This document shows positions 28,904-37,449 of a DNA stretch of 64,000 bases, piece by piece; positions within the stretch are counted from its first letter, which is position 1; the number at the start of each line of letters is the position of its first letter. The notes beneath the pieces are model-generated. The model searched no databases. It had not been told where the DNA came from and saw only the letters and a list, made by a program, of their open reading frames with translations. The position numbers and the translations under genes are program-made. Source of the stretch: Calothrix sp. PCC 7103 (GTDB taxonomy: Bacteria > Cyanobacteriota > Cyanobacteriia > Cyanobacteriales > Nostocaceae); contig NZ_KB217478.1 in NCBI RefSeq assembly GCF_000331305.1, forward strand, positions 924,904 through 988,903, read 5' to 3'.

Positions 28904-30133
28904 CTACAGTTCTAATAGTTTTTCTCTGACGACATTAAAAAAGTTTTCGTCTGTTAATAGTTGGTATAAAAAGGCTTGATGTGTGTAAGTTTGTACTAAG
29001 CTAAACCAGGCGCCTGCTGGAATGTTTTCAAAAAATAATGCTGCGACGTGCGTGTTTGTTGTTCTGGCTGGTTTTAAATACCATGCTTCTGTGAGAATAC
29101 TTGCTAAACTACCGTTTTTGGCACCGAATGTGTCTAATTCCTGTTGGTTAGAAGGTAATTCCATTGCCCATTCCAAGTATTGACGCATAATTTTGTCGGC
29201 GCCTGGAGAAATTAGTAAACCACGGTATACTCTTTCCATGATTTGAGCATAAGCGCTAGCTGTGCCTTTACCATTCAAAGCTTGTGCCATTGCTTGCTGT
29301 TCTTTAAGCTTTAGCCATTGCTGCGATGTAATGTGCTTAATTTGTTTATCGCGAAATTCTTCTGAATGGCGCCATACTTCTGTCCAGCGATAAACTTCAT
29401 CTATATAAGTGCTTTGTGATGCTAAGTACTTACTTAATCTTTCGGCTGGAGTGTCAGTGAATGTATGATTACTCCAAGTTAATATTTGACCAATAATTGG
29501 CACCGGAGGATCTTGATTTTTAAGACTTAAACCGGAAACTAGATTTTCTAAATTTTTACGCCCTAAACGTAAGATTAAATAATCGGTCGCAGCATTATCA
29601 CTATGTTTAATCATTGCCCTAGGAATATGCCGCAATTCAAGTTTATTGTCTGAATTTATATATTTTTTTTGCCGAAATTCAGTAATTGCACTTGGATGAG
29701 CATCTCCATCAGTACGAGGCAAATAATATAAATCAATATCATCAAGATTTACTAATTCTTCAGGTAATAGTATCCCTTTTTCTACCTGACGCGCATATTC
29801 AGCCAGCACTAAAATTTTTATTGTCGAAGCTAAAGGTCTTGGAGTATCAGCATTATAAAAAATTTCCTGCTCAGAATTAGCAGTATCGCGCGCGACAAGA
29901 GATACGTCATTGGGATGCGTAATTATGTATTCAAGTACGTCTTCTGGTGTTTTAAGTTGTGATGCCCATTCTTTACCTTCAGATAAGACGTTAAAAATAT
30001 CAAATATACTAAGTATTGCTTGTTTTTGCCAAAAAATTACACCAATTAAACCAATTATTAAAACGGTACTAATTAACCAGTTTAGATTTTGAATCAAGTT
30101 TATATTTATCAAATAAGTCATAATAGTCTTCAA
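28904..30133 (-). CDS. Serine hydrolase, class A beta-lactamase-like, membrane-anchored
   Basis: 409 residues with an N-terminal membrane helix (WLISTVLIIGLIGVIFW). The penicillin-recognising fold motifs are STIK (SxxK, in PLASTIKILVLAEY), SDN (KHSDNAATDYLI) and KNG (FGAKNGSL). Class A enzymes carry an Omega-loop ExxxN that I could not locate, so this may be a DD-peptidase or esterase-like member rather than a true beta-lactamase. It would act in the periplasm. Confidence 0.8.
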   Translation of the reverse strand: MKTIMTYLININLIQNLNWLISTVLIIGLIGVIFWQKQAILSIFDIFNVLSEGKEWASQLKTPEDVLEYIITHPNDVSLVARDTANSEQEIFYNADTPRPLASTIKILVLAEYARQVEKGILLPEELVNLDDIDLYYLPRTDGDAHPSAITEFRQKKYINSDNKLELRHIPRAMIKHSDNAATDYLILRLGRKNLENLVSGLSLKNQDPPVPIIGQILTWSNHTFTDTPAERLSKYLASQSTYIDEVYRWTEVWRHSEEFRDKQIKHITSQQWLKLKEQQAMAQALNGKGTASAYAQIMERVYRGLLISPGADKIMRQYLEWAMELPSNQQELDTFGAKNGSLASILTEAWYLKPARTTNTHVAALFFENIPAGAWFSLVQTYTHQAFLYQLLTDENFFNVVREKLLEL

Positions 30134-30271
30134 AGGTATGTAATTTATAATACTTCATCACTACAGTGTAAATTATCAGGTCATATTTTTTACTAAAACT
30201 GATGATTTATTGCTCAAATCCCAGAAAATAAGGTAGAGAACATATCTCATTATTAATTGTCTTATCACTTT

Positions 30272-31045
30272 ATGATTTTAAACCGTCGTCATTTCTTACT
30301 TTTACTCGGCGCCAGTGTTGGTTCGTTTACTTTGGAGGGGTGTGCTTTAGTCCAAAATAATCCGTCACCTGAAAATACCTCAACTGCGGCGCCTTCCCCA
30401 ACAGAGAAAAGTGAGGCGCCCAAAGGAGCTATTGCCCTTCCAGCATTACCATATGGATATGATGCTTTAGAACCACACATCGATTCAGAGACAATGCGCT
30501 TCCACCACGATAAACATCATGCTACTTATGTAAATAACTTAAATGCAGCTTTAGACAAACATCCACAGCTAAAAGGCAAAACAGTGGAGCAAATGCTACA
30601 AAATCTTGACGGCGTACCAGCAGATATTCGTAATGTAGTGCGTAATAACGGTGGTGGTCATGTCAACCACAAAATGTTTTGGGAAATTATGAAACCCAAA
30701 GGTGGTGGTGAACCTACTGGCGCCTTAGCAGCAGCTATTGCTGAAAATTTCGGTAGCTTTGCTGACTTCAAAAAAAAATTCAACGCCGAAGGTGGTAAGC
30801 GGTTTGGTAGCGGTTGGGTATGGCTAGTTCGTAATAAAGACGGCAAGTTGGAAGTTGTCAGCACAGCAAACCAAGATAGTCCCATCAGTGCAGGTAAGTA
30901 TCCCATTATGGGAAATGATGTATGGGAACATGCTTACTACTTAAAATACCAAAATAAGCGAGCCGACTATTTGGAAGCTTGGTGGAACGTTCTTAACTGG
31001 GATGAAATAAATAAACGCTTTGAACAAGCAAGCAAGTTAGCTTAG
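30272..31045 (+). CDS. Superoxide dismutase (Mn/Fe), exported lipoprotein
   Basis: About 257 residues from ATG 30272. The N-terminus [15 protein letters not shown] is a twin-arginine signal, followed by LEGC, a lipobox. A Thr/Pro/Ala-rich linker leads into the SOD fold. Metal ligands are seen in [24 protein letters not shown] and [20 protein letters not shown] (Asp and His). It removes superoxide at the membrane surface. Its folding before Tat export fits a cofactor-containing enzyme. Mn versus Fe cannot be fixed, but heterocystous cyanobacteria typically export a Mn form. Confidence 0.93.
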   Translation: MILNRRHFLLLLGASVGSFTLEGCALVQNNPSPENTSTAAPSPTEKSEAPKGAIALPALPYGYDALEPHIDSETMRFHHDKHHATYVNNLNAALDKHPQLKGKTVEQMLQNLDGVPADIRNVVRNNGGGHVNHKMFWEIMKPKGGGEPTGALAAAIAENFGSFADFKKKFNAEGGKRFGSGWVWLVRNKDGKLEVVSTANQDSPISAGKYPIMGNDVWEHAYYLKYQNKRADYLEAWWNVLNWDEINKRFEQASKLA

Positions 31046-31248
31046 TAAGCGGAGCACAAGGTATGGTGGGCACTGCTCACCTTACTTTATTGGTAAGGCA
31101 TTTGTTGTGGTGCATTATTTATGTTTCAAGACGAGCATATGTAAGTGAAGATTATTTTTTCAACCAAAATATATTTCTAAATAATATCTAATCTTTTTGA
31201 TTACCTATACATTAAACAAAATACTTTTGAACACAGTAATTTAGTACT

Positions 31249-31370
31249 ATAGCAGTCCTAAATTATTTGTGTTCACGAAGTGTACCGAAGGTAAATCCGA
31301 ACCCTGTAGAGACGCGATTAATCGCGTCTCTACCAAATCACATTTTTTACGACTCATTTAGGATTGCTAT
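31249..31370. mobile_element. MITE with ATAGCAATCCTAAAT ends
   Basis: The left end is ATAGCAGTCCTAAAT; the right end is ATTTAGGATTGCTAT. The perfect GTAGAGACGCGATT palindrome (31306-31333) is nested inside. A second element with the same ends lies at 63198-63300. Confidence 0.75.
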
Positions 31371-31393
31371 ATCAAACATTAATCAATAATAAG

Positions 31394-31530
31394 CCTATCT
31401 AAAGATAGATTAATCGGTTTAGGTGACTATTTACACTTTAATAGCTATTTAAACACTATCTACTTATGATAGTTATTTTGTATTATCCAATTTTTAATTG
31501 ATTTTGATGAAACCTATCTAAAGATAGATT
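31394..31530. promoter_or_regulatory. Two palindromic CCTATCTAAAGATAGATT sites
   Basis: Identical 18-mers at 31394-31411 and 31513-31530. Each contains the perfect palindrome CTATCT-AA-AGATAG. The pair lies about 420 bp upstream of the pentapeptide gene and looks like two binding sites for a dimeric regulator, or a small repeated element. Confidence 0.4.
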
Positions 31531-31953
31531 TATTAACTCGTATTAACAATTCATGTCAAAGTTATTATTTAATTAATTTTATTGTTTGTGATGAGGTGAA
31601 TATTTATATTTATATTTTAAGTAACGTTAAACCCGATTAAAACTATAAAGAGAATCTAAAGATTTAGAGGCTAAAATCAAATATCAAATATTTATGACTT
31701 GTGTCAAGGTTCTGTGACACAATAAATTGTGAACACACATAACTGTATGTTACGAGCAAAAAAATTATACTCTGAATAAAGTATATATTCAGCTAGTTGA
31801 TTTCCGATTTAAGGTTTGGTGTGTTGTCTACTTGTTTACAAATGCTCTCCTAAATATTTTTATGTTTTGTGTTTTTCTTTACTTAAATGACCTGGTTAGT
31901 CAGTGTAACCTAAAATACAAAGAAATTTGCACCCTAAGAGTCCGAGGAAAATT

Positions 31954-32625
31954 ATGAGTAATCAACTGGATAGACAAAAATTGCTCCTGAGAAAAATCTT
32001 TAATCAAACCACAGATAAATCGATTCAGCACAAGAACTTAAGTGGATGTGATTTGGCTGGGATTGATTTATCGGGAATTGATTTGAGTGGATTTAATCTT
32101 GTAGGTGCGAATCTGAACGGTGCAAATCTAAGTAGTTCAATCCTTACAGGTACAAATTTGAGCGGTGCAAACCTTGTAAAGGTTAATTTGAGGGAAGCTT
32201 ACTTACATGAGGCTTGTTTGTGTGAGGCTAATCTAATAGACGCGGATTTATCGCGAGCTAATTTATGTGGTGCTTTTTTATGGCGTGCAAAGCTAAAGCG
32301 TGCTAATTGCTGGGCTGCTTCGCTATGTGGTGCAGATTTACGAAAGACTGACTTTCGTGATGCTCAACTAGTTGAAGCTTCGTTGATCGAAGCTAACTTG
32401 ATTAAAGCTAATCTTAGTAATGCTAAGTTGTGCGGCGCCAATTTTGTTGAAGCTAATCTAAATCAGGTTAATTTGACAGGCGCCAATTTAAGTTGGGCAA
32501 ATTTGATTCAAGCAAATCTGTTTGAAGCAAATATTAGCGGTGCTAATTTCTATAATGCTAAGTTAACAGATACAATTATGCCCGATGGCACAATTGACCA
32601 ACCACATATATTGTTTTTTGATTAA
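31954..32625 (+). CDS. Pentapeptide-repeat protein
   Basis: 223 residues from ATG 31954, with CGAGG eight bases upstream. After about 25 residues, nearly the whole protein is tandem A(D/N)LxX repeats (SGANLVKVNLREAYL, LSRANLCGAFLWRAKL), forming a right-handed quadrilateral beta-helix. No signal peptide. Such proteins are common in cyanobacteria; individual roles are mostly unknown. It stands alone behind a long upstream region. Confidence 0.9.
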   Translation: MSNQLDRQKLLLRKIFNQTTDKSIQHKNLSGCDLAGIDLSGIDLSGFNLVGANLNGANLSSSILTGTNLSGANLVKVNLREAYLHEACLCEANLIDADLSRANLCGAFLWRAKLKRANCWAASLCGADLRKTDFRDAQLVEASLIEANLIKANLSNAKLCGANFVEANLNQVNLTGANLSWANLIQANLFEANISGANFYNAKLTDTIMPDGTIDQPHILFFD

Positions 32626-32678
32626 TTTTTGATTAAACATAAAAATAGCAAATCATGGGGGCACCATTTGACCCCCAA

Positions 32679-33458
32679 TTAAAATTCGCGTTTAGAGATT
32701 AAAAGAATAGCTAAACTCAACAGCATAACGCTATAAAATATACCGTAACCAGCATTGCCAACCAATGTCATAAATGATGGTAAAGCTTGTAAGCCATAAA
32801 CAGCTTCGTTTTTAAAATCTAACCGCGATAAATCAGGCAGTATTAAATATATAGCTTGCGTTATTGTTTCAATTACAGGGTTACGACTGATATTACCAAG
32901 TTTGAGAAGGTCTTGAGTAATACTACCCATGAGATATATACCGAAAGTCAAAGCTGTAGCTAATAGCGAACTAGTAAAAACACCCAAGGTAATTGCAACA
33001 GCAGCAATTAAACAAAGCTGTAACAATAAAAATATCAACGCAATTGTTATATCTTGTATCGAGTAAGCTACTTTAGCAATTTGCAAACAACCTAACATTA
33101 TAGCAGTCATTGCTAATACCAACACAGTTAAAACCGCTGATAATCCCAGAAACTTACCTGCTATAAACTCACTGCGACTAATCGGTTTAGCTATCAACAT
33201 CAAAATCGTGCGCTTTTCGATTTCCTTATTTACTAAATTTGTGCCAATAAATATTGCCACTATCACACCTAGCCCACTCATAAAAGCTAATGCAAAATCT
33301 AGAAGCATTTTGTCTTCAGTGGCAGCGGCAAATTCAGGCAACAGACGCATTGAAGCAACGACAATCAAAGCGTATAAACCAATAACATACAGTATGCGGT
33401 CACGCACTACTTCGCGAAATACATTTTTAGATAGTACTAATATCCTACCAAAGTTCAT
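32679..33458 (-). CDS. fraE: FraE, ABC-2-type permease for filament integrity
   Basis: 259 residues with six transmembrane segments and an ABC-2 permease profile (IEKRTILMLIAKPISRSEFI between helices). Its position third after fraC and fraD identifies it as FraE. In Anabaena this protein is needed with FraC and FraD for cell-cell junctions, filament integrity and diazotrophic growth. No ATPase gene is adjacent, as in other fra operons. It is transcribed with the two upstream genes; gap to fraD about 155 bases. Confidence 0.88.
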   Translation of the reverse strand: MNFGRILVLSKNVFREVVRDRILYVIGLYALIVVASMRLLPEFAAATEDKMLLDFALAFMSGLGVIVAIFIGTNLVNKEIEKRTILMLIAKPISRSEFIAGKFLGLSAVLTVLVLAMTAIMLGCLQIAKVAYSIQDITIALIFLLLQLCLIAAVAITLGVFTSSLLATALTFGIYLMGSITQDLLKLGNISRNPVIETITQAIYLILPDLSRLDFKNEAVYGLQALPSFMTLVGNAGYGIFYSVMLLSLAILLISKREF

Positions 33459-33614
33459 AAGTTAAGAATAATTGGGTAAGGGTAAAGGAAAAGGGTACAA
33501 ATCGTTTAGAAACGGGTATACCAAATTCTTTATACCCGCTTGATTGGGTATCTGCCCACTATGAAGTTGATAATTATCCTTTTAGCATTTCCCTTTACCA
33601 TAAAGCCGAAATGA

Positions 33615-34700
33615 TTACTGCTTTGGTGGAAGACTTTCGGGGACGGGTTTAGGCGCCTGATCGCATTGAATTTCTGCAACAGTGATTCTTTCTCCTGGCT
33701 TTTTGATATTTACTGTTGAAGCATCTGCTGGTCGGGAGATGGGGTCAATTTGACAAGATTTGCGTAGGTAATAATTCTTATTGAAAGACCTTGGACCATC
33801 CCAGGAGGCTAATAAATCTAAACGATAGCCGCCACCTTTTCTATTGACTACACGCGCATCAACATTCCAATATCTCAGTTCTTCAAGGCTTTCTACTTGA
33901 TTTTCTCGAACTTTTTTACCGCTTTGGCGACTTAAATCTTGTATAACTTGCCTGCCTAAAGCATTTACTCTACCTAGAGAGTTTTTAGTATTTGGCGCTT
34001 CAATTAGCCAGCGTTCAACATTTGACCAAGGTGTTGCTTCGAGTTGTTGTTGAACTAATGGCTGTATTCTATTTAAGATTTTGGCGCCGTTTTCGGGAAG
34101 TTGTTTGCGCGTTTCGGTTTTAATAACAAAAGCACTGCGACTAAAATCGTCAAATAATAAGCTCGGATACTGTCTTGCCCATTTGTCAACAGTAAAATAA
34201 AGTTGTATCCAAGCACTCAATATTAAACAACAGCCAACTAAAACAATAATTCTCTGGCGTACTTCAGCTTTGGGTATTTGACGTTTGGAATCGATACCAC
34301 TACCTTCAAAGAATTCTGGAACCGCTGTAATTAGCGCACTAATGGTAGGCCACAACACAATAGTTCTTGTTGTGATTATATCTTCCTCATGACCGAAAGC
34401 AAAAACGCTAACTAAAAATCCTGTAATTACAGCACCGACAGGCATATTGGTACCAGGGATTAGTATAGGCTGGTCGGTTGTATACCATGATGTGCCTGCG
34501 ATTAAAAATGCCCAGCCAAAAAAGGCAATGACGTTTTTAATTGGGTATCCAGCTAAGGACGACATTATCCAAGAAAATATACTCAGATAAATTAAAGTTT
34601 GCCAAGAATAAGCGCGAGGTGGAATGAATATCTTTTTTAGTCGCTCATAAATGCTTTCAAAAATACCTAGTAAGCCGAATAAGTCTTTTGTGATTTGCAT
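33615..34700 (-). CDS. fraD: FraD, septal-junction protein
   Basis: 361 residues. Five transmembrane helices in the first 190 residues (IYLSIFSWIMSSLAGYPIKN, GAVITGFLVSVFAFG, IIVLVGCCLILSAWI) are followed by a large extracytoplasmic domain. This topology, and its place between fraC and fraE, match FraD, which forms the plug of septal junctions that gate molecular exchange between cells of the filament. The C-terminus is Pro/Lys-rich. Confidence 0.9.
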   Translation of the reverse strand: MQITKDLFGLLGIFESIYERLKKIFIPPRAYSWQTLIYLSIFSWIMSSLAGYPIKNVIAFFGWAFLIAGTSWYTTDQPILIPGTNMPVGAVITGFLVSVFAFGHEEDIITTRTIVLWPTISALITAVPEFFEGSGIDSKRQIPKAEVRQRIIVLVGCCLILSAWIQLYFTVDKWARQYPSLLFDDFSRSAFVIKTETRKQLPENGAKILNRIQPLVQQQLEATPWSNVERWLIEAPNTKNSLGRVNALGRQVIQDLSRQSGKKVRENQVESLEELRYWNVDARVVNRKGGGYRLDLLASWDGPRSFNKNYYLRKSCQIDPISRPADASTVNIKKPGERITVAEIQCDQAPKPVPESLPPKQ

Positions 34701-34770
34701 AGTATTTTCTACCCATTTGTAGATAGTTAATAGTTTGTGAGTCTGTTTTAAGGATATAACTTTAACTCAA

Positions 34771-35373
34771 TTACTTCTGAAGTGTAGTTATTAATAAGAT
34801 GATAATAGTTATTGCAGTATAACTTAGGGAGTTTCCTATCAAAACAGTTGTTAGTATGCTTGTATTTTGCAGCTTCATTCTACCTAGGCGCCGCGAAGTT
34901 TTACGACCAATAATTTGAGCTTCTTGTTTTACTTGCCCAGGTTCCCGTAGTGACATCAATGCCATTTTGAGAAGGAAAAATTTGACTAGAAAAGTCGAGA
35001 AGAAAATGATGAAAGCAGTCATCATTAAAATTAACAAACTAGTATTACCACCTGGTCGGTTAAAGAAAAAGTAGCTAACTATTTCTGATCTGATTTCGGG
35101 CGGTAACATTGGCTCGACTAAGAAAAAGACAAACCATCCAATAGCGCCGGAAAATAGATTGATAGCTATCGAGTAAAATATACTAGTGCGTTTATCAAAT
35201 TTGAGTCTATTAGTAAGTATATACGCTTCAATCGGTATCGCAAGCGTAAAAAATAAAAAATTGAACAGAATTGCACCAAGTGGGAAAACAGGGGATACAT
35301 CAAAAAACGGGAAACCAACAAAATCTAGCATACGAGTGTTGATAGTAGTGTTTGAGTAAAGGTGTAGCAGCAT
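34771..35373 (-). CDS. fraC: FraC, filament integrity membrane protein
   Basis: 200 residues from ATG 35373, preceded by AGGTG; an internal ATG at 35331 would give 186. Several transmembrane helices (AILFNFLFFTLAIPIEAYIL, TAFIIFFSTFLVKFFLL, ILTTVLIGNSLSYTAITIII) with basic loops. First gene of fraC-fraD-fraE. FraC localises to the septum and is required for long filaments and heterocyst maturation. The operon suggests that this organism is a multicellular, probably heterocystous cyanobacterium. Confidence 0.9.
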   Translation of the reverse strand: MLLHLYSNTTINTRMLDFVGFPFFDVSPVFPLGAILFNFLFFTLAIPIEAYILTNRLKFDKRTSIFYSIAINLFSGAIGWFVFFLVEPMLPPEIRSEIVSYFFFNRPGGNTSLLILMMTAFIIFFSTFLVKFFLLKMALMSLREPGQVKQEAQIIGRKTSRRLGRMKLQNTSILTTVLIGNSLSYTAITIIILLITTLQK

Positions 35374-35395
35374 GTCTTACACCTGTTGGGGGAAA

Positions 35396-35566
35396 TTATC
35401 GCATTCTCAAGCGTCGTTTAACACTGTTTGATACAGAACTTTCCATACGATTTAACCAAGACATAGTATAAGGCACATAGTTAAAACTATTGGTAATAAG
35501 TAATTTAGTTCGGAGAGCGTCTACAACAAATATTACACAAGCAAGAACGTCGAAACGCGCTACCAT
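35396..35566 (-). CDS. Possible small basic protein upstream of fraC
   Basis: A 56-residue frame beginning MVARFDVLACVIFVVDALRT and ending SNSVKRRLRMR, 22 bases ahead of fraC on the same strand. It could be a small leader gene of the fra operon or spurious. No ribosome site is visible and no family recognised. Confidence 0.3.
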   Translation of the reverse strand: MVARFDVLACVIFVVDALRTKLLITNSFNYVPYTMSWLNRMESSVSNSVKRRLRMR

Positions 35567-35597
35567 ATAACACTGCGAACTAATAACTCTGGGTAAA

Positions 35598-36734
35598 ATG
35601 ACAAGGAACGGCATTGGTATTCGCACAGCTAGTGTGCTTTCTCAAAGGGTAACGGGACAAATTCATGTTTATGATGGTTTAGGTAAGGGTAAATCTCAAG
35701 CCGCTTTAGGTGTAGTTTTACGCTCGATTGGTTTAGGTATAAATACTCCTAATAATTATAATCGTGTTTTACTGCTACGATTTCTAAAGGGTCCTGAGCG
35801 TGATTACGATGAAGACGGCGCCATAGCAGCTTTGCAAAGTGGTTTTCCGCATTTAATAGACCAAGTTCGTACTGGTAGGGCAGAGTTTTTTAGTTCTGAA
35901 CAAGTTACCAGTTTTGACAGACAAGAGGCAGCACGTGGTTGGGACGTTGCCAAAGGCGCCATTGCTTCTGGACTATACTCAGTTGTTGTACTCGACGAAA
36001 TAAATCCGGTTCTTGACTTAGGTTTGCTAGATGTAGATGAAGTCGTTCGAGTTCTCAAGTCCAAACCACACGACTTAGAAATAATAGCCACAGGACGTGC
36101 GGCGCCGCAAAAGCTTTTAGATATATCTGATTTACATTCCGAGATGAAACCCCATCATCACGAATCAGCATTATTACAAGGAATCGATGGTATAGAAATA
36201 TATACAGGCGCCGGAAAAGGTAAATCGACGAGTGCCTTGGGTAAAGCCTTACAAGCGATTGGACGAGGTATAAATCATCCTGGTTCAACGCGCGTCTTAA
36301 TCATGCAATGGCTCAAAGGGGGCAGTGGTTACACCGAAGACGCAGCAATAGCAGCATTACAGCAATCGTATCCAGAAGTCGTAGACCATCAGCGTTGCGG
36401 ACGCGACGCAATTGTATGGCGTAACTCGCGACAGGAATTAGATTATGTAGAAGCTGAACGCGGTTGGGAAATAGCCAAAACAGCCATCGCTTCCGGACTA
36501 TATAAAACCATCATTCTCGATGAATTAAACCCCACAGTCGATTTAGAATTACTCCCAGTCGAACCGATAGTCCAAGCACTACTTCGCAAACCGCGCGATA
36601 CTGAAGTTATTATTACAGGTCGCTGTCAAAATCAACCAGCCTATTTTGACTTAGCCACAGTACACTCAGAAGTATACTGCCATAAACACTATGCCAATCA
36701 AGGTGTAGAACTCAAACGCGGAGTTGATTTTTAG
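35598..36734 (+). CDS. Corrinoid adenosyltransferase, tandem two-domain form
   Basis: 378 residues made of two BtuR/CobO-like domains. P-loop one is YDGLGKGKSQAALG (near residue 25); P-loop two is YTGAGKGKSTSALG (near residue 205). Each is followed by a matching GWDVAKGAIASGLYSVVVLD / GWEIAKTAIASGLYKTIILD strand and a (D)TEVIITGR-type end. The family transfers adenosyl from ATP to cob(I)alamin or cobyrinic acid diamide. Here one polypeptide holds two full domains, so it arose by internal duplication. Divergent from fraC. Confidence 0.88.
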   Translation: MTRNGIGIRTASVLSQRVTGQIHVYDGLGKGKSQAALGVVLRSIGLGINTPNNYNRVLLLRFLKGPERDYDEDGAIAALQSGFPHLIDQVRTGRAEFFSSEQVTSFDRQEAARGWDVAKGAIASGLYSVVVLDEINPVLDLGLLDVDEVVRVLKSKPHDLEIIATGRAAPQKLLDISDLHSEMKPHHHESALLQGIDGIEIYTGAGKGKSTSALGKALQAIGRGINHPGSTRVLIMQWLKGGSGYTEDAAIAALQQSYPEVVDHQRCGRDAIVWRNSRQELDYVEAERGWEIAKTAIASGLYKTIILDELNPTVDLELLPVEPIVQALLRKPRDTEVIITGRCQNQPAYFDLATVHSEVYCHKHYANQGVELKRGVDF

Positions 36735-36773
36735 ACTCATAACATCTTGAATTAATCATTAAAAACTAACCGT

Positions 36774-36878
36774 ATGAACGAAAGTACACTCGACTTAATA
36801 ACAGCCGGACTAGCAGTAACTATTCTTGTTGGTGGAATGCTAATGATGTATACAACCATTTTCACAACCAAGAGGTAG
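36774..36878 (+). CDS. Small single-pass membrane peptide
   Basis: 34 residues: a polar start (MNESTLDLITAG), one hydrophobic helix (LAVTILVGGMLMMYTTIF) and a basic end (TTKR). It lies 39 bases after the adenosyltransferase gene on the same strand. The size and shape resemble small subunits of thylakoid complexes, but I cannot match it to a known Psb, Psa, Pet or Ndh subunit. It could also be a fortuitous frame; the stop codon abuts a dispersed repeat. Confidence 0.45.
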   Translation: MNESTLDLITAGLAVTILVGGMLMMYTTIFTTKR

Positions 36879-36963
36879 GGTGCGTGGCGCTATAAAAAAA
36901 TTCCAACGTAGCTATAAAAGTTATAGCGTCATGCACTAAATCTTATAATTGTGAATAAAATAA
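36879..36963. repeat. Diverged GGGTGCGTGGCGCTA inverted repeat
   Basis: TAGGGTGCGTGGCGCTATAA pairs with TTATAGCGTCATGCACTAAA; related to the repeat at 13900-14099. Confidence 0.5.
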
Positions 36964-36985
36964 AAACCCTTTAATTAAAGGGTTT
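36964..36985 (-). terminator. Rho-independent terminator of tRNA-Thr
   Basis: AAACCCTTT, AATT loop, AAAGGGTTT: a perfect nine-base stem just past the 3' end of the tRNA gene, followed on the minus strand by T-rich sequence. Confidence 0.7.
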
Positions 36986-36993
36986 CTAATCTA

Positions 36994-37065
36994 AGCCGGC
37001 AGTAGGATTTGAACCAACGACCTTCCGATTACAAGTCGGATGCACTACCACTGTGCTATGCCGGC
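36994..37065 (-). tRNA. tRNA-Thr (anticodon UGU)
   Basis: Minus-strand sequence begins GCCGGCATAGCACAGTGG and ends CTACTGCCGGC plus discriminator. The acceptor stem GCCGGCA pairs with TGCCGGC. The anticodon arm is TCCGA-CTTGTAA-TCGGA, with TGT at the anticodon position. The T loop is GTTCAAATC. CCA is not encoded. All four arms fold normally. Confidence 0.97.
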
Positions 37066-37449
37066 AAGGTGTTTTGTTTTTTTTGCTCAACAGTCATTGA
37101 TTATAGCATAGTAGATTTTTTTGTAAATAGGTAAGTTTGAGAATTTGTTTTGATATAGGTTTTGGATTTTGGAACGGGCTTTCCTGCCCATTCCACAAGA
37201 CTACTGTTATTTCTCTGTCTGAAGAATGATTTATAAAATTCTGCGAATGTGGTTTATCTGTAAAAGGGTTAATGCGTCTACTAGTAGCAATGCAACTGTT
37301 GACAGTTAACCATTATCTTGGTTAAACCAAAGAAATATCTAGATAAATGTTTAACTGGCTAGCTAGCACTAGTAAGCTGCGGTGCCGCCACTGTTTGCAT
37401 TGCTGGGTATGAAAATGATTATAGTACTATTTTTCTTGGCAGAGAAAGC
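37066..37449. other. Intergenic region between tRNA-Thr and argF
   Basis: Contains a fragment of the dispersed hairpin (GGAACGGGCTTTCCTGCCCA near 37170) and GCTAGCTAGCACTAG palindromic sequence near 37357. Probably carries the argF promoter; AGAGAAAG sits just before the argF start. Confidence 0.4.

Larger units (their letters stand above)
31046..31953. other. Long intergenic region with MITE and paired palindromes
   Basis: About 0.9 kb without a gene. It holds a MITE (31249-31370) and two copies of the 18 bp palindromic CCTATCTAAAGATAGATT (31394 and 31513). An AT-rich stretch leads to the pentapeptide-repeat gene. It is likely regulatory for that gene. Confidence 0.5.

Noticed and set aside
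31046-31953. Riboswitch or sRNA in the long spacer before the pentapeptide gene
   Set aside because: Apart from the MITE and two palindromes, no conserved aptamer core or terminator was visible.
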